64,000 bases of DNA from an uncultured Oscillospiraceae bacterium (GCA_934589705.1 CAKTOH010000005.1:1-64000); one strand, 5' to 3'; numbered from the stretch's first letter, positions 16,055 through 23,680 are shown. Numbers and translations: made by a program. The notes: generated by a model not told the origin, from the letters alone.

Positions 16055-16161
16055 AGAGGGAGTAGTCGGCGGGAAGACCCGGGGCGGAATCGACATACTG
16101 GGGAAACCCCGGTTCCACCTGAAATGACGAGACTTGGAAGGCCGGCTCAGTCTCTTTGCAG
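16055..16161 (+). ncRNA. Manganese riboswitch (yybP-ykoY type)
   Basis: The stretch starts with AGGGAGTAGTCGG, the conserved GGGAGUAG loop of the yybP-ykoY aptamer. It then has the GGGGAAACCCC hairpin after CGACATACT, and continues to ATGACGAGACTTGG and TCAGTCTCTTTGC, which resemble the conserved 3' part. The downstream gene is the Mn2+ exporter mntP, the classic target, which supports the call strongly. Expression would rise when manganese is high. The expression platform is hard to delimit because a family A element follows immediately. Confidence 0.8.
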
Positions 16162-16195
16162 CTTCTGTGTCGGTTAAGGGAAACTTCGGGTTTTC

Positions 16196-16279
16196 TAAGG
16201 AAACTCTGAATAAATCGTCGGCGGCTGGACAGCGGATCTTTTGCTGCCAGCTCTTGCCGATTTCATCAGAGCTTCCTTA
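16196..16279 (+). repeat. Family A element, internally deleted copy in the mntP leader
   Basis: Eighty-four bases bounded by TAAGGAAACTCTGAATAAATCG-like and CGATTTCATCAGAGCTTCCTTA ends. It matches both ends of the copy at 57126-57293 but lacks about 80 internal bases. It lies between the riboswitch and the mntP start, within the transcript. The gap 15990-16302 is fully accounted for by terminator/promoter, riboswitch and this repeat. Confidence 0.85.
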
Positions 16280-16302
16280 AATTCTGATACGGAGGCTTTT
16301 TT

Positions 16303-16869
16303 ATGGGAATCGGAGAATTGATATTGCTGGCAGTGGGACTGAGTATGGACGCCTTCGCCGTGTCCGTGTGCAAGGGACTTGCCATGAAGAAGGCTACGCT
16401 GCGCTCGGAACTGACCTGCGGGGTGTGGTTCGGCGGCTTTCAGGCCTTGATGCCCACCCTGGGCTTCTTTCTGGGCACCCTGTTTGCCGCGGCCATCGAG
16501 GCGGTAGATCACTGGATTGCCTTCGGGCTTCTGGCAGTCATCGGCGTGAACATGCTCAAGGAGGCTGCGTCCGGGGATACGGAAGGGGAGACCGCAGACC
16601 TTTCCGTGAAGACCATGTTTATTCTGGCGGTGGCCACCTCCATTGACGCGCTGGCCGTGGGCATTTCCCTGGCTATGGTGGGTCAGGTGAATATTTTCTT
16701 TGCCGCCCCGCTCATCGGCCTGTGCACCTGCCTCCTCTCCGCCATCGGCGTGAAGGTGGGCAATGTCTTCGGCAGTCGGTTTGAGAAAAAAGCGGAGATC
16801 GCGGGCGGCGTGATCCTGATTCTCCTGGGCGTGAAGATTTTACTGGAGCATCTGGGGGTGCTGGCTTGA
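16303..16869 (+). CDS. mntP: Manganese efflux pump MntP
   Basis: The 188-residue protein of six membrane segments exports Mn2+ from the cytoplasm. The two family repeats are visible, each with the conserved acidic motif: LSMDAFAVSVCKGLAMKK near the N terminus and ATSIDALAVGISLAM at about residue 105. The length fits E. coli MntP. It is preceded by a Mn2+ riboswitch and by a family A element. Its stop codon overlaps the start of the VanZ-like gene. Confidence 0.95.
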   Translation: MGIGELILLAVGLSMDAFAVSVCKGLAMKKATLRSELTCGVWFGGFQALMPTLGFFLGTLFAAAIEAVDHWIAFGLLAVIGVNMLKEAASGDTEGETADLSVKTMFILAVATSIDALAVGISLAMVGQVNIFFAAPLIGLCTCLLSAIGVKVGNVFGSRFEKKAEIAGGVILILLGVKILLEHLGVLA

Positions 16870-17324
16870 TTCGCACGAAAAAAAGAATGACCCTCTGCTG
16901 TATCCTTACGGCCCTGTGCCTGGCCTTTATCTGGGGCAACTCCCTGCTTCCCGGGGAGATTTCCGAAGCCATCAGCGACGAGGTGGAGCATATACTGGAG
17001 CTGCTGCTGCCGGAAGGGGAGGTGCTTCCGGAGGAAAGCGTGTTCCCTCTGCGGAAGCTGGCTCACTTTACGGAGTTCACCGCCCTGGGTCTGTGCCTGA
17101 CCTGGCTGTTTGGAATGCTCCAAAAAGGACGGCTTCCGGCGGTTGCGTGGGGTGTGGCGGCTGCCTGCGTGGACGAGTCCATTCAGATGTTCGTCCCCGA
17201 ACGGGGGCCTGGGCTGCGGGATGTGGGAATCGACACCTGCGGCGTACTCACGGGAATGATTTTGCTTTCAATTGGATATGATTGCCTTTGTAAGCGCAAG
17301 AAACGACACTTAGGAGGAAACTGA
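16866..17324 (+). CDS. VanZ-family membrane protein
   Basis: The 152-residue protein carries the VanZ core: FIWGNSLLP in the first segment, PLRKLAHFTEFTALGLCLTW, and ESIQMFVPERGPGLRDVGIDTCGVLTG, with about four membrane segments. Some VanZ proteins raise tolerance to lipoglycopeptides by an unclear mechanism; most are uncharacterised. The TTG start lies in a four-base overlap with the mntP stop codon, so it is co-translated with mntP. It is two bases from the next gene. The name should not be read as evidence of vancomycin resistance. Confidence 0.85.
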   Translation: MIRTKKRMTLCCILTALCLAFIWGNSLLPGEISEAISDEVEHILELLLPEGEVLPEESVFPLRKLAHFTEFTALGLCLTWLFGMLQKGRLPAVAWGVAAACVDESIQMFVPERGPGLRDVGIDTCGVLTGMILLSIGYDCLCKRKKRHLGGN

Positions 17325-17325
17325 A

Positions 17326-17865
17326 ATGAAAAAACTGCTTTGTGCCCTGCTGGCACTGACCATGCTGCTGTCCCTGGTGGCCTGCGGCAAAGACAGCACC
17401 GAGACGACCGCTCCCGGGAATCCCAATCTGGATGGCACCGTCGAGGAGTTGCTGAACCAGGTTCTGGAGAAGCAGCCCTCCGGATTTGACGGGGAGGTTG
17501 CCGCCATTGACCTGACGGACACCAGCCAGGAGGGAACCTGGACTTTTGAAAGCACCACGGGGCTGTCCGATCCGGCTCAGCTGAAGCAGGCGGCGTTCTT
17601 TGAGCCGATGATGAGCTCCATCGCCTTTTCTCTGGTGATGGTTCGCACGGCGGACGCGGTGGATCCCAAGGCGGTTGCCCAGGCCATGAAGGAGGGCATC
17701 AACCCCCGGAAGTGGATCTGCGTGGAGGCCGACGATATGCTGGTTGCCGGCTGCGGCGATGTGGTGATGCTCATCATGCTGGCTTCCGAGGACGGCATGA
17801 CCGCCCAGAGCTTTGTGGATGCCTTCCAGAGCGTGGCGGGCAGAGAGCTGGACTTTGTAATCTGA
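17326..17865 (+). CDS. Lipoprotein, DUF4358-like
   Basis: The 179-residue protein has a lipoprotein signal peptide (LSLVACGKD; Cys 20), a short Thr-rich linker and a compact domain. That domain has the alternating strand pattern of DUF4358 proteins: FEPMMSSIAFSLVMVRTADA, NPRKWICVEADDMLVAGCGDVVMLIML and a final helix ELDFVI. From memory, DUF4358 lipoproteins often lie beside MBOAT and DHHW genes in Clostridia, exactly as here. Function is unknown; a role in the export or acylation complex outside the membrane is inference. A strong terminator separates it from the MBOAT gene. Confidence 0.75.
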   Translation: MKKLLCALLALTMLLSLVACGKDSTETTAPGNPNLDGTVEELLNQVLEKQPSGFDGEVAAIDLTDTSQEGTWTFESTTGLSDPAQLKQAAFFEPMMSSIAFSLVMVRTADAVDPKAVAQAMKEGINPRKWICVEADDMLVAGCGDVVMLIMLASEDGMTAQSFVDAFQSVAGRELDFVI

Positions 17866-17870
17866 GGACA

Positions 17871-17902
17871 AAAAGGCAGCGGCAGTGCCGCTGCCTTTTT
17901 TG
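17871..17902 (+). terminator. Strong intrinsic terminator after the DUF4358-like gene
   Basis: AAAAGGCAGCGGCA pairs with TGCCGCTGCCTTTT and runs into a T-tract. It separates the mntP operon from the MBOAT gene, although the next start is only about 20 bases away. Confidence 0.9.
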
Positions 17903-17919
17903 AAAATGAAGGAGAAGCC

Positions 17920-19299
17920 ATGGTTTTTTCCAGTATTCCGTTTCTATACTACTTTCTCCCGGCGGTGCTGATCGTCTATTTCCTCACCCCCAGGAAGGGG
18001 AAAAACGCGGTGCTGCTGATTGGGAGCCTGCTGTTTTACGGCTGGGGAGAGCCGAAGCTGCTGCTGCTGATGGCAGCGACCATTCTGGCCTTTTACCTCT
18101 GCGGCCTTGCCATCGGGAAAAGCGAAAGACACAAAAAGCTGTGGCTGACGGTGTCCGTCTGCGTGGGCGTGGGACTGCTGGGGCTATTCAAATACGCGGA
18201 CTTTTTTCTTTCCAGCTTCAACGCCCTTACCGGCCTGAGCCTGCCCCTTCTGAAGCTGGCTCTGCCCGTGGGCATCAGCTTTTATACCTTCCAGTGCCTG
18301 AGCTACACCGTGGACGTGTACCGGGGGCAGGTGGAGCCTCAACGGAATCTCATTTCCTTTGGAGCTTATGTGGCTCTGTTCCCGCAGCTGATTGCCGGGC
18401 CGATTGTCCGATACCGGGACGTAGCCCGGGAGCTGGAAACGAGAAAGCACAGCCTGGAGGACATCGGCCTGGGTCTGCGGCGGTTTGTGATCGGCCTTGC
18501 CAAAAAGGTGATTCTGGCGGACAATCTGGCATTGCTGGGAAATCTTTACCGGCAGAGCACCGCCCCTTCGGTGGTGTTTGCCTGGCTGCACGCCCTTTCC
18601 TTTATGCTGAACATTTACTTTGATTTTTCCGGGTATTCCGACATGGCCATCGGCCTGGGTCGGATGTTCGGCTTCCGTTTCCCGGAGAATTTCGACTATC
18701 CCTACTGCGCGAAAAGCGTCACGGAATTCTGGCGGCGGTGGCATATGACCCTGGGAGGCTGGTTCCGGGACTATGTGTACATTCCCCTGGGGGGCAACCG
18801 GGTGAGCCGGGGCAAATGGGTGCGCAATATCCTGATTGTCTGGATGCTCACGGGATTGTGGCACGGGGCGGCCTGGAATTTTGTCCTGTGGGGATTGGTG
18901 TTTGCCGGGCTGCTGCTTCTGGAAAAGTGGGTGCCGGGGCTGCAAAGGCTCCCCGATCCTGTCCGGCAGGCCTATGTGCTGCTGGCGGTGTGCCTGAGCT
19001 TCGTGCTGTTCAATGCCCAGTCTCTTTCCCAGGCGGCAGGGGATTTTGCCGCCCTGTTCGGTTTTGGCGGACTGCCCGTCTTCACGGCGGAAACCGGGTA
19101 TTATCTGGAAAGCTATCTGCCTCTGCTGCTCATTTCCCTGCTGGGGGCTACGCCGGTGGTAAGAAATTACGGTCGGTATTTGGAGAAAAACGGATTCATT
19201 CGGACAATTCAGCCTCTTTTCTGGATTGGACTTGCCCTGGTGGCTACCGGCTATCTGGTGGACGGCTCCTTCAGCCCCTTCCTGTATTTCCGGTTCTGA
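17920..19299 (+). CDS. MBOAT-family O-acyltransferase (AlgI/DltB-like)
   Basis: The 459-residue multi-spanning membrane protein has the AlgI-type signature elements PVGISFYTFQCLSYTVDVYRG, LFPQLIAGPIVRY, FDFSGYSDMAIGLGRMFGF, FWRRWHMTLGGWFRDYVYIPLGG and LTGLWHGAAWNF, the last containing the presumed catalytic histidine. Such enzymes move an acyl group, usually acetyl, across the membrane to an extracytoplasmic acceptor with help from an SGNH/DHHW partner, which is the next gene nine bases downstream. The acceptor is probably a cell-surface polysaccharide or teichoic acid; no polysaccharide synthesis genes are adjacent. Confidence 0.93.
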   Translation: MVFSSIPFLYYFLPAVLIVYFLTPRKGKNAVLLIGSLLFYGWGEPKLLLLMAATILAFYLCGLAIGKSERHKKLWLTVSVCVGVGLLGLFKYADFFLSSFNALTGLSLPLLKLALPVGISFYTFQCLSYTVDVYRGQVEPQRNLISFGAYVALFPQLIAGPIVRYRDVARELETRKHSLEDIGLGLRRFVIGLAKKVILADNLALLGNLYRQSTAPSVVFAWLHALSFMLNIYFDFSGYSDMAIGLGRMFGFRFPENFDYPYCAKSVTEFWRRWHMTLGGWFRDYVYIPLGGNRVSRGKWVRNILIVWMLTGLWHGAAWNFVLWGLVFAGLLLLEKWVPGLQRLPDPVRQAYVLLAVCLSFVLFNAQSLSQAAGDFAALFGFGGLPVFTAETGYYLESYLPLLLISLLGATPVVRNYGRYLEKNGFIRTIQPLFWIGLALVATGYLVDGSFSPFLYFRF

Positions 19300-19308
19300 G
19301 GTGGCACT

Positions 19309-20397
19309 ATGAAAAAATATCAGACGATTTTGCTGCTGACCCTTTGGGCCACGTTGACGCTGGCGGTTTGGTTCCACCCGCCGAAGGACATTTCCCAGGC
19401 GGAGCGGCGTCCCCTGGCGCAAATGCCGGAGTTTTCCCTTTCCGCCCTGGAAAGCGGCCAGTTCCGGGAGAAATTTGAAGACTACAGCCTGGATCAGTTT
19501 CCCTTCCGGGACGGTTTCCGGACGCTGAAATCTCTGTTTCACACCCAGGTGCTGGGAATGAAGGACAACAACGGCATTTACCTGACCAAGGGCATCGCCG
19601 TCAAGCAGGAGTACCCCCTGAACGAGACCTCCCTGGAGGCGGCCATCCGAAAGTTTGACACCATTCACGAGAATTTTCTGGGAGAAAGCCGGTGCTTTTT
19701 CGCTGTGGTTCCGGATAAGGGATATTACCTGGCGCAGTCCAGCGGACATCTGGCCATGGATTATGACGCCCTGTATGCCAAGCTGGAGACAGGGCTGCCC
19801 TGGGCGGTGCAGATTGATTTGCGGCAGGCTTTGACCGCCGGGGACTACTACCGGACGGACACCCATTGGCGGCAGGAATGCTTACTTCCGGCGGCAACGG
19901 CTATTTGTGATGCTCTGGGAGTGACGACGCCGAAGGGGGAGGACTATTCGCGGATACAGTCGGAGCGGCCCTTCTATGGGGTTTACTACGGCCAGGCGGC
20001 TCTGCCTATGGAGCCGGATACCCTGACCTGGCTGGAAAACGAAACCCTCCGGCAATGCACTGTTTACGACTACGAAACCGGGAAAACCGGAACCGTTTAC
20101 GACACCGCCAAGCTGACGGAAAGCCGGGATCCTTACGACGTGTTCCTGTCCGGTGCCCGGGCACTGCTGACGATTGAAAATCCCAATGCCAAAACCGACC
20201 GGGAGCTGATCGTGTTCCGGGACTCCTTCGGAAGCTCTATGGCGCCGCTGCTGCTGGAAGACTATGCCAAGGTGACGCTGGTGGACATCCGCTATGTGAG
20301 TTCGGCAAAGCTGGACAGCTTCCTGGACTTCCACGGCCAGGACGTGCTGTTCCTGTACAGCACCCTGGTGCTCAACAACAGCGCTTCTCTGAAATGA
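19309..20397 (+). CDS. DHHW-family protein, extracellular acyltransferase partner of the MBOAT
   Basis: The 362-residue protein has an N-terminal membrane anchor (about residues 5-22) and an extracellular SGNH-hydrolase-like domain of the AlgX/AlgJ/DHHW group. The DxHW motif is seen in YYRTDTHWRQE (about residue 185) and the serine-bearing motif in VFRDSFGSSMAPLL (about residue 304). ERRPLAQMPEFS and YSLDQFPFRDGF are typical early motifs. It should receive acyl groups from the MBOAT protein and place them on an external glycan. A terminator follows directly after the stop codon. Confidence 0.88.
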   Translation: MKKYQTILLLTLWATLTLAVWFHPPKDISQAERRPLAQMPEFSLSALESGQFREKFEDYSLDQFPFRDGFRTLKSLFHTQVLGMKDNNGIYLTKGIAVKQEYPLNETSLEAAIRKFDTIHENFLGESRCFFAVVPDKGYYLAQSSGHLAMDYDALYAKLETGLPWAVQIDLRQALTAGDYYRTDTHWRQECLLPAATAICDALGVTTPKGEDYSRIQSERPFYGVYYGQAALPMEPDTLTWLENETLRQCTVYDYETGKTGTVYDTAKLTESRDPYDVFLSGARALLTIENPNAKTDRELIVFRDSFGSSMAPLLLEDYAKVTLVDIRYVSSAKLDSFLDFHGQDVLFLYSTLVLNNSASLK

Positions 20398-20402
20398 AAA
20401 AA

Positions 20403-20434
20403 CCGGGTGATTTCTTAGGAAATCACCCGGATTT
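20403..20434 (+). terminator. Terminator after the DHHW gene (hairpin copy 1)
   Basis: CCGGGTGATTTC pairs with GAAATCACCCGG around TTAG. A nearly identical hairpin occurs at 20622-20649, so the same terminator sequence brackets the R1 repeat. Confidence 0.8.
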
Positions 20435-20454
20435 TGAGGCTGTCGAAAAACCGT

Positions 20455-20600
20455 GTCATTGCGAGCCAGTGCTCACACTGGCGTGGCAATCCCCCTGATT
20501 TTCAAACATTTTCGTCCCTAAATCATCGGTTCTTACGTTCAACCGGGGGATTCCCACACCAGTCTGCGGACTGGTTCGGAATGACAACGTATCTTTCGGA
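20455..20600. repeat. R1 locus 3 (convergent gap), with compensatory base change
   Basis: Inverted units at 20455-20495 (ATTGC...GCAAT, stem CCAGTG/CACTGG) and 20543-20585 (ATTCC...GGAAT, stem CCAGTC/GACTGG) flank a spacer beginning TGATTTTCAAACATTTTCG that is shared with the loci at 36.6 and 52.05 kb. The right outer arm AATGACAACGTATCTTTCGG is shared with 52136-52155. In the second unit both partners of one stem pair have changed (G-C to C-G). Confidence 0.85.
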
Positions 20601-20616
20601 CATTTTTGACACGCTG

Positions 20617-20655
20617 AAAAACCGGGTGATTTCTGAGGAAATCACCCGGTTTTTT
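20617..20655. terminator. Bidirectional terminator for plsC (hairpin copy 2)
   Basis: CCGGGTGATTTC/GAAATCACCCGG is flanked by an A-run on the left and a T-run on the right, so it works on both strands. A second hairpin, GGGCGACGAATCGTCGCCC (20691-20709), lies closer to plsC. The gap 20398-20728 contains only these terminators and the R1 repeat. Confidence 0.85.
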
Positions 20656-20728
20656 CTCAATATAGTAGAATTTTGCAATTTACACTGTGCGGGCGACGAA
20701 TCGTCGCCCCTACAGATTCTAACGAACC

Positions 20729-21448
20729 TCACGCTTCTTGCAGGCATTCGTCCAGCTTTTCCTGGATCCGCTCCTTCACCAATGCGGCCAGCTCCGCGGG
20801 CTTCATGCCGGCGTATTCCTGGGCGGTGATGGGCTTCAGATAGTGCACCTGGACGGACACCGGCTTGCTGCCGGGCTGATCGAGCACCTTGAAGCAGTCC
20901 ACCAGGGCAATGGGTATCACCGGACAGCCGGACTTGGTGGCGCACCGGAAGCTGCCTCCGTGGAAGTCCAGCATTTCGTTGCCCTTTTTACTCCGGGTGC
21001 CCTCGGGGAAGATCAGATAGCCGCGTCCGTCCTTGACCTCCTGGGTCACATGCTGGATCACGGTCAGGGATTGACGCACGTCCTCCCGGTTCATGGGGAA
21101 GGACTTGGTGCACAGGGCGATCTGATGGATAAAGGGGATGCCGTAAAGCTCCTGCTTGAGCACCGCGCCGATGGGACGGTCGCAGGTGGCGGCGATGGCC
21201 AGCACGTCGAACATGCCCTGGTGATTGGCGTAGAGCATGAAGCCCCCTTCGGCGGGGATGTTCTCCTGACCGTCCACCTGCAAATCCACGTTGCCCCCCT
21301 TGACGGCGCAGCGCAGGATATACTGGATATGGGCGTAGCGTTCCGACTCCGGATACTTGTCCGGATTTTTGGCGTAGCGGCACAGCTTGAACCAGGCTCC
21401 GGGCACCATGCCCAGATTTTTCAGCACCATGGTAACGATTCGGTTCAT
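20729..21448 (-). CDS. plsC: 1-acyl-sn-glycerol-3-phosphate acyltransferase
   Basis: The enzyme adds the second acyl chain to lysophosphatidate in phospholipid synthesis at the inner face of the membrane. The 239-residue protein shows the acyltransferase motifs NHQGMFD (HX4D, about residue 77), the FPMNRED block, YLIFPEGTRSKKG and CPVIPIAL in order. The ATG at 21448 is preferred over an upstream extension because AAAGGAACGAG precedes it and the extension would run into the promoter region. It is monocistronic, divergent from the GntR operon. Confidence 0.92.
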   Translation of the reverse strand: MNRIVTMVLKNLGMVPGAWFKLCRYAKNPDKYPESERYAHIQYILRCAVKGGNVDLQVDGQENIPAEGGFMLYANHQGMFDVLAIAATCDRPIGAVLKQELYGIPFIHQIALCTKSFPMNREDVRQSLTVIQHVTQEVKDGRGYLIFPEGTRSKKGNEMLDFHGGSFRCATKSGCPVIPIALVDCFKVLDQPGSKPVSVQVHYLKPITAQEYAGMKPAELAALVKERIQEKLDECLQEA

Positions 21449-21480
21449 AATTCTCGTTCCTTTCTGGAATCTTTGTAGAG

Positions 21481-21510
21481 CATTATACCACAACCGTAAA
21501 AAAATGCAAC
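21481..21510 (-). promoter_or_regulatory. Promoter of plsC
   Basis: On the minus strand TTGCAT, 16 bases including a T-run, and a perfect TATAAT lie about 35 bases before the plsC start. Confidence 0.65.
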
Positions 21511-21535
21511 CGACAACCTTTTTTCAAAATAGCCC

Positions 21536-21581
21536 TTGACAAAACTGTATGAGTGTGTTATTGTACTAATGCACTAATACA
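21536..21581 (+). promoter_or_regulatory. Promoter and operator of the GntR-ABC operon
   Basis: TTGACA (21536-21541), 17 bases, TATTGT (21559-21564). An imperfect palindrome of 20 bases (21562-21581, TGTACTAATGCACTAATACA, 16 of 20 symmetrical) overlaps the -10 element and the start point, the position expected for an autoregulatory GntR/YtrA site. Confidence 0.7.
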
Positions 21582-21603
21582 GTGGCACAAGGAGATGAAC
21601 ACA

Positions 21604-21969
21604 ATGGACTGGAAGTTTTCGGGCGACCGACCGGTGTATCAGCAGATCATGGAGCTGATGCGCGGCGGCATCGTGAAAGGGGAGCTGCCCCCCGGCGGGA
21701 AAATACCCTCGGTGCGGGAGCTGGCTGCCCAGGCGCAGGTGAACCCAAACACCATGCAGCGGGCCATGACCGAGCTGGAACGGGAGGGACTGCTGGTCAG
21801 CGGCGGCACCAGCGGCCGGACGGTTACGGAAAATCCGGAGGTTTTGGAGAAAATGCGGGAAGCGGTTCTGCAGGAGCTGGCGCGGGAATGCGCCGAGAAA
21901 TTTATGGTATTCGGCATCACGCCCAGTCAGGCGGCACAGCTGCTGCTGGAGCTGGAAAAGGAGGAGTAA
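21604..21969 (+). CDS. GntR-family regulator, YtrA-type
   Basis: The 121-residue protein has an N-terminal GntR winged helix (PVYQQIMELMRGGIVKGELPPGGKIPSVRELA, then VNPNTMQRAMTELEREGLL) and only a short helical tail, the layout of the YtrA subfamily. That subfamily usually represses its own operon with ABC transporter genes induced by cell-envelope antibiotics. Here it is followed two bases later by an ABC ATPase gene. The ATG at 21604 fits the AAGGAG site better than an ATG nine bases earlier. The operator-like palindrome at 21562 fits autorepression. Confidence 0.9.
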   Translation: MDWKFSGDRPVYQQIMELMRGGIVKGELPPGGKIPSVRELAAQAQVNPNTMQRAMTELEREGLLVSGGTSGRTVTENPEVLEKMREAVLQELARECAEKFMVFGITPSQAAQLLLELEKEE

Positions 21970-21971
21970 AC

Positions 21972-22682
21972 ATGGAAAGCGTATTGAAAGCATCCGGGCT
22001 TACCAAGCGGTATCACGGAAGCCCGGCTCTTGACAACCTGAACCTGGAGCTGCCCCAGGGGAAAATCGTGGGTCTGCTGGGCCCCAACGGCAGCGGCAAG
22101 ACCACCTTTATCAAGCTGGCGGCGGGGCTGCTGACCCCAACGGCCGGGGAAATTACCATTTGCGGCGAGAAAATCGGCCCTGCCAGCAAGGCGCTGGTTT
22201 CCTACCTGCCGGATCGAACCTGCTTCAATAAACGGCTGAAGGTTGCGGAGCTTCTGGACTTTTTCCAGGATTTTTACGCCGATTTTGACACAAATCGGGC
22301 GCAGCAGATGCTGAATGCCCTGGGCATTGACCCCCAGGCCAGATATCGCACTCTGTCCAAGGGCACCCAGGAGAAGGTGCAGCTGGTGCTGACCATGTCC
22401 CGGCGGGCAAGGCTGTATCTGCTGGACGAGCCCATCGGCGGTGTAGACCCGGCGGCCCGGGACTACATTCTCAACACGATCATCAACAACTACGACCCCA
22501 GCGCAACGGTGCTGATTTCCACCCACCTGATCTCCGACGTGGAGCGGGTGCTGGATGAATTCCTGTTCCTGTATCAGGGCAAGGTGATTCAGAGAGGGGA
22601 AGCCGACACCGTCCGGGAGGAAACCGGAAAATCGCTGGATGAACTGTTCCGGGAGGTATTCAAATGTTTGCCAAATTGCTGA
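21972..22682 (+). CDS. ABC transporter ATP-binding protein (YtrB-like)
   Basis: The 236-residue ATPase has Walker A GPNGSGKTT (about residue 38), a signature in which LSKGTQEKVQLVLTMSR replaces the usual LSGGQ, and Walker B with YLLDEPIGGVDPAARD, then a switch histidine in LISTHLISDVE. The LSKG variant is usual in the YtrB/EcsA group of ABC-2 exporters. It overlaps the following permease gene by 19 bases. With it, it probably forms an exporter involved in envelope stress or antibiotic response, under the GntR protein. Confidence 0.9.
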   Translation: MESVLKASGLTKRYHGSPALDNLNLELPQGKIVGLLGPNGSGKTTFIKLAAGLLTPTAGEITICGEKIGPASKALVSYLPDRTCFNKRLKVAELLDFFQDFYADFDTNRAQQMLNALGIDPQARYRTLSKGTQEKVQLVLTMSRRARLYLLDEPIGGVDPAARDYILNTIINNYDPSATVLISTHLISDVERVLDEFLFLYQGKVIQRGEADTVREETGKSLDELFREVFKCLPNC

Positions 22683-23491
22683 AGCACGAGTGGCGATCCA
22701 CCCGTGGAATGTTGGGGATTCTGAGCCTGATCAGCCTGGGGGCCAGCCTGCTGGGCGGCCTGACCATGTGCTATCTGTTTTACGTCAGCTCCCACGACGG
22801 TGGAGGAAGCGATGCGCTGGAGATTCTCAGTGTGCTGTTCATGATCGCGGCCATGATCGCGCTGGCGGTGGTGGGCGTGGCGGCTGTGGTGGTATACATG
22901 GGGCGGTTTTACAAGAGCCGGTTTACCGACGAAGGCTACCTGACCTTCACCCTGCCGGTAAACACCCATCAGAATTTGCTGGCAAGTCTTGTAAATACCG
23001 CCGTTGGCATGGTTCTGATGACCCTGGTGATCTGCGCCTGCGGCGTCCTGTGGCTGGCCATTGCCTTCGCCGGGGTGGAGGGCTTCTATCAGACCCTGGG
23101 ACTGCACGGTCAGGAGCTGTGGCAGCGGGGCTGGGAGGCTGTCCGGGAGCTGCTGGGGCAGATTCCCGGCACCGTGCTGGTAAAGGGGGTGCTGAGCGCC
23201 CTTACCGGCGCCATCAACAGCCTGGTGATGCTGATGCTGGCGGTGACTGTCGGCTCCCTGATTGCCAAGAAGCACAAGATTCTGGCGGCGGTTGCCGTAT
23301 TCTATGGCATCCATGTGCTGATTTCCATTGCCACCGCCTTCCTGATGTCCGCAACTGTTTGGCTCAGCGGCGGTGCGCTGGCGGCAGCGTCCGGCTTCTT
23401 TGGCCGCACGGCGCTGCTGATGACGGCTTTGAGCCTGGGCGGCTACTTCCTCATGTACTGGCTGGTTGACAGAAAGCTGAATCTGAATTAA
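22664..23491 (+). CDS. ABC-2-type permease of the GntR-controlled transporter
   Basis: The 275-residue protein begins with the cytosolic MFAKLLKHEWRSTRGML, typical of ABC-2 permeases, and has about six membrane segments. It has no recognisable substrate motif. It overlaps the ATPase gene and is the last gene of the regulator-ATPase-permease operon; a hairpin terminator follows. The substrate is unknown. Confidence 0.85.
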   Translation: MFAKLLKHEWRSTRGMLGILSLISLGASLLGGLTMCYLFYVSSHDGGGSDALEILSVLFMIAAMIALAVVGVAAVVVYMGRFYKSRFTDEGYLTFTLPVNTHQNLLASLVNTAVGMVLMTLVICACGVLWLAIAFAGVEGFYQTLGLHGQELWQRGWEAVRELLGQIPGTVLVKGVLSALTGAINSLVMLMLAVTVGSLIAKKHKILAAVAVFYGIHVLISIATAFLMSATVWLSGGALAAASGFFGRTALLMTALSLGGYFLMYWLVDRKLNLN

Positions 23492-23494
23492 AAT

Positions 23495-23528
23495 AACAGG
23501 GGTCACAGTCTTGTGGCCCCTGTATTAT
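23495..23528 (+). terminator. Terminator of the GntR-ABC operon
   Basis: ACAGGGGTCACA pairs with TGTGGCCCCTGT around a short loop, followed by ATTATT. Confidence 0.7.
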
Positions 23529-23540
23529 TCTGCGCACCAA

Positions 23541-23680
23541 TGGCTCCCTTGTGTAAAGGGAGCTGGCACAGCCGTCTCACGGAAGGCTGTGACTGAGGGA
23601 TTGTAAAAAAGGAAAGTTCTGATCCCCTCAGCCCCAGTGTGCGCACTGGGGCAGCTCCCCTTGGTCAGCAAGGGGAGCCT
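23541..23680. repeat. R3 hairpin repeat, copy 1
   Basis: The element consists of GGCTCCC/GGGAGCT, CACAGCC/GGCTGTG and CCCCAGTG/CACTGGGG hairpins in succession, ending in CTCCCCTTGG/CCAAGGGGAG-like symmetry. A second copy lies at 36359-36497 in the same order. Stem bases differ between copies but remain paired (CACAGCC/GGCTGTG here, CATGGCC/GGCCATG there). It fills the gap before the TraX-like gene. Confidence 0.75.

Noticed and set aside
16866..17324. Vancomycin/teicoplanin resistance gene
   Set aside because: Only a VanZ-like domain is present, with no vanA/B-type ligase or other resistance genes; VanZ proteins are widespread and mostly unrelated to resistance.
21449..21493. N-terminal extension of plsC to 21493
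   Set aside because: The extension overlaps the TATAAT promoter and lacks a ribosome binding site; the ATG at 21448 has one.
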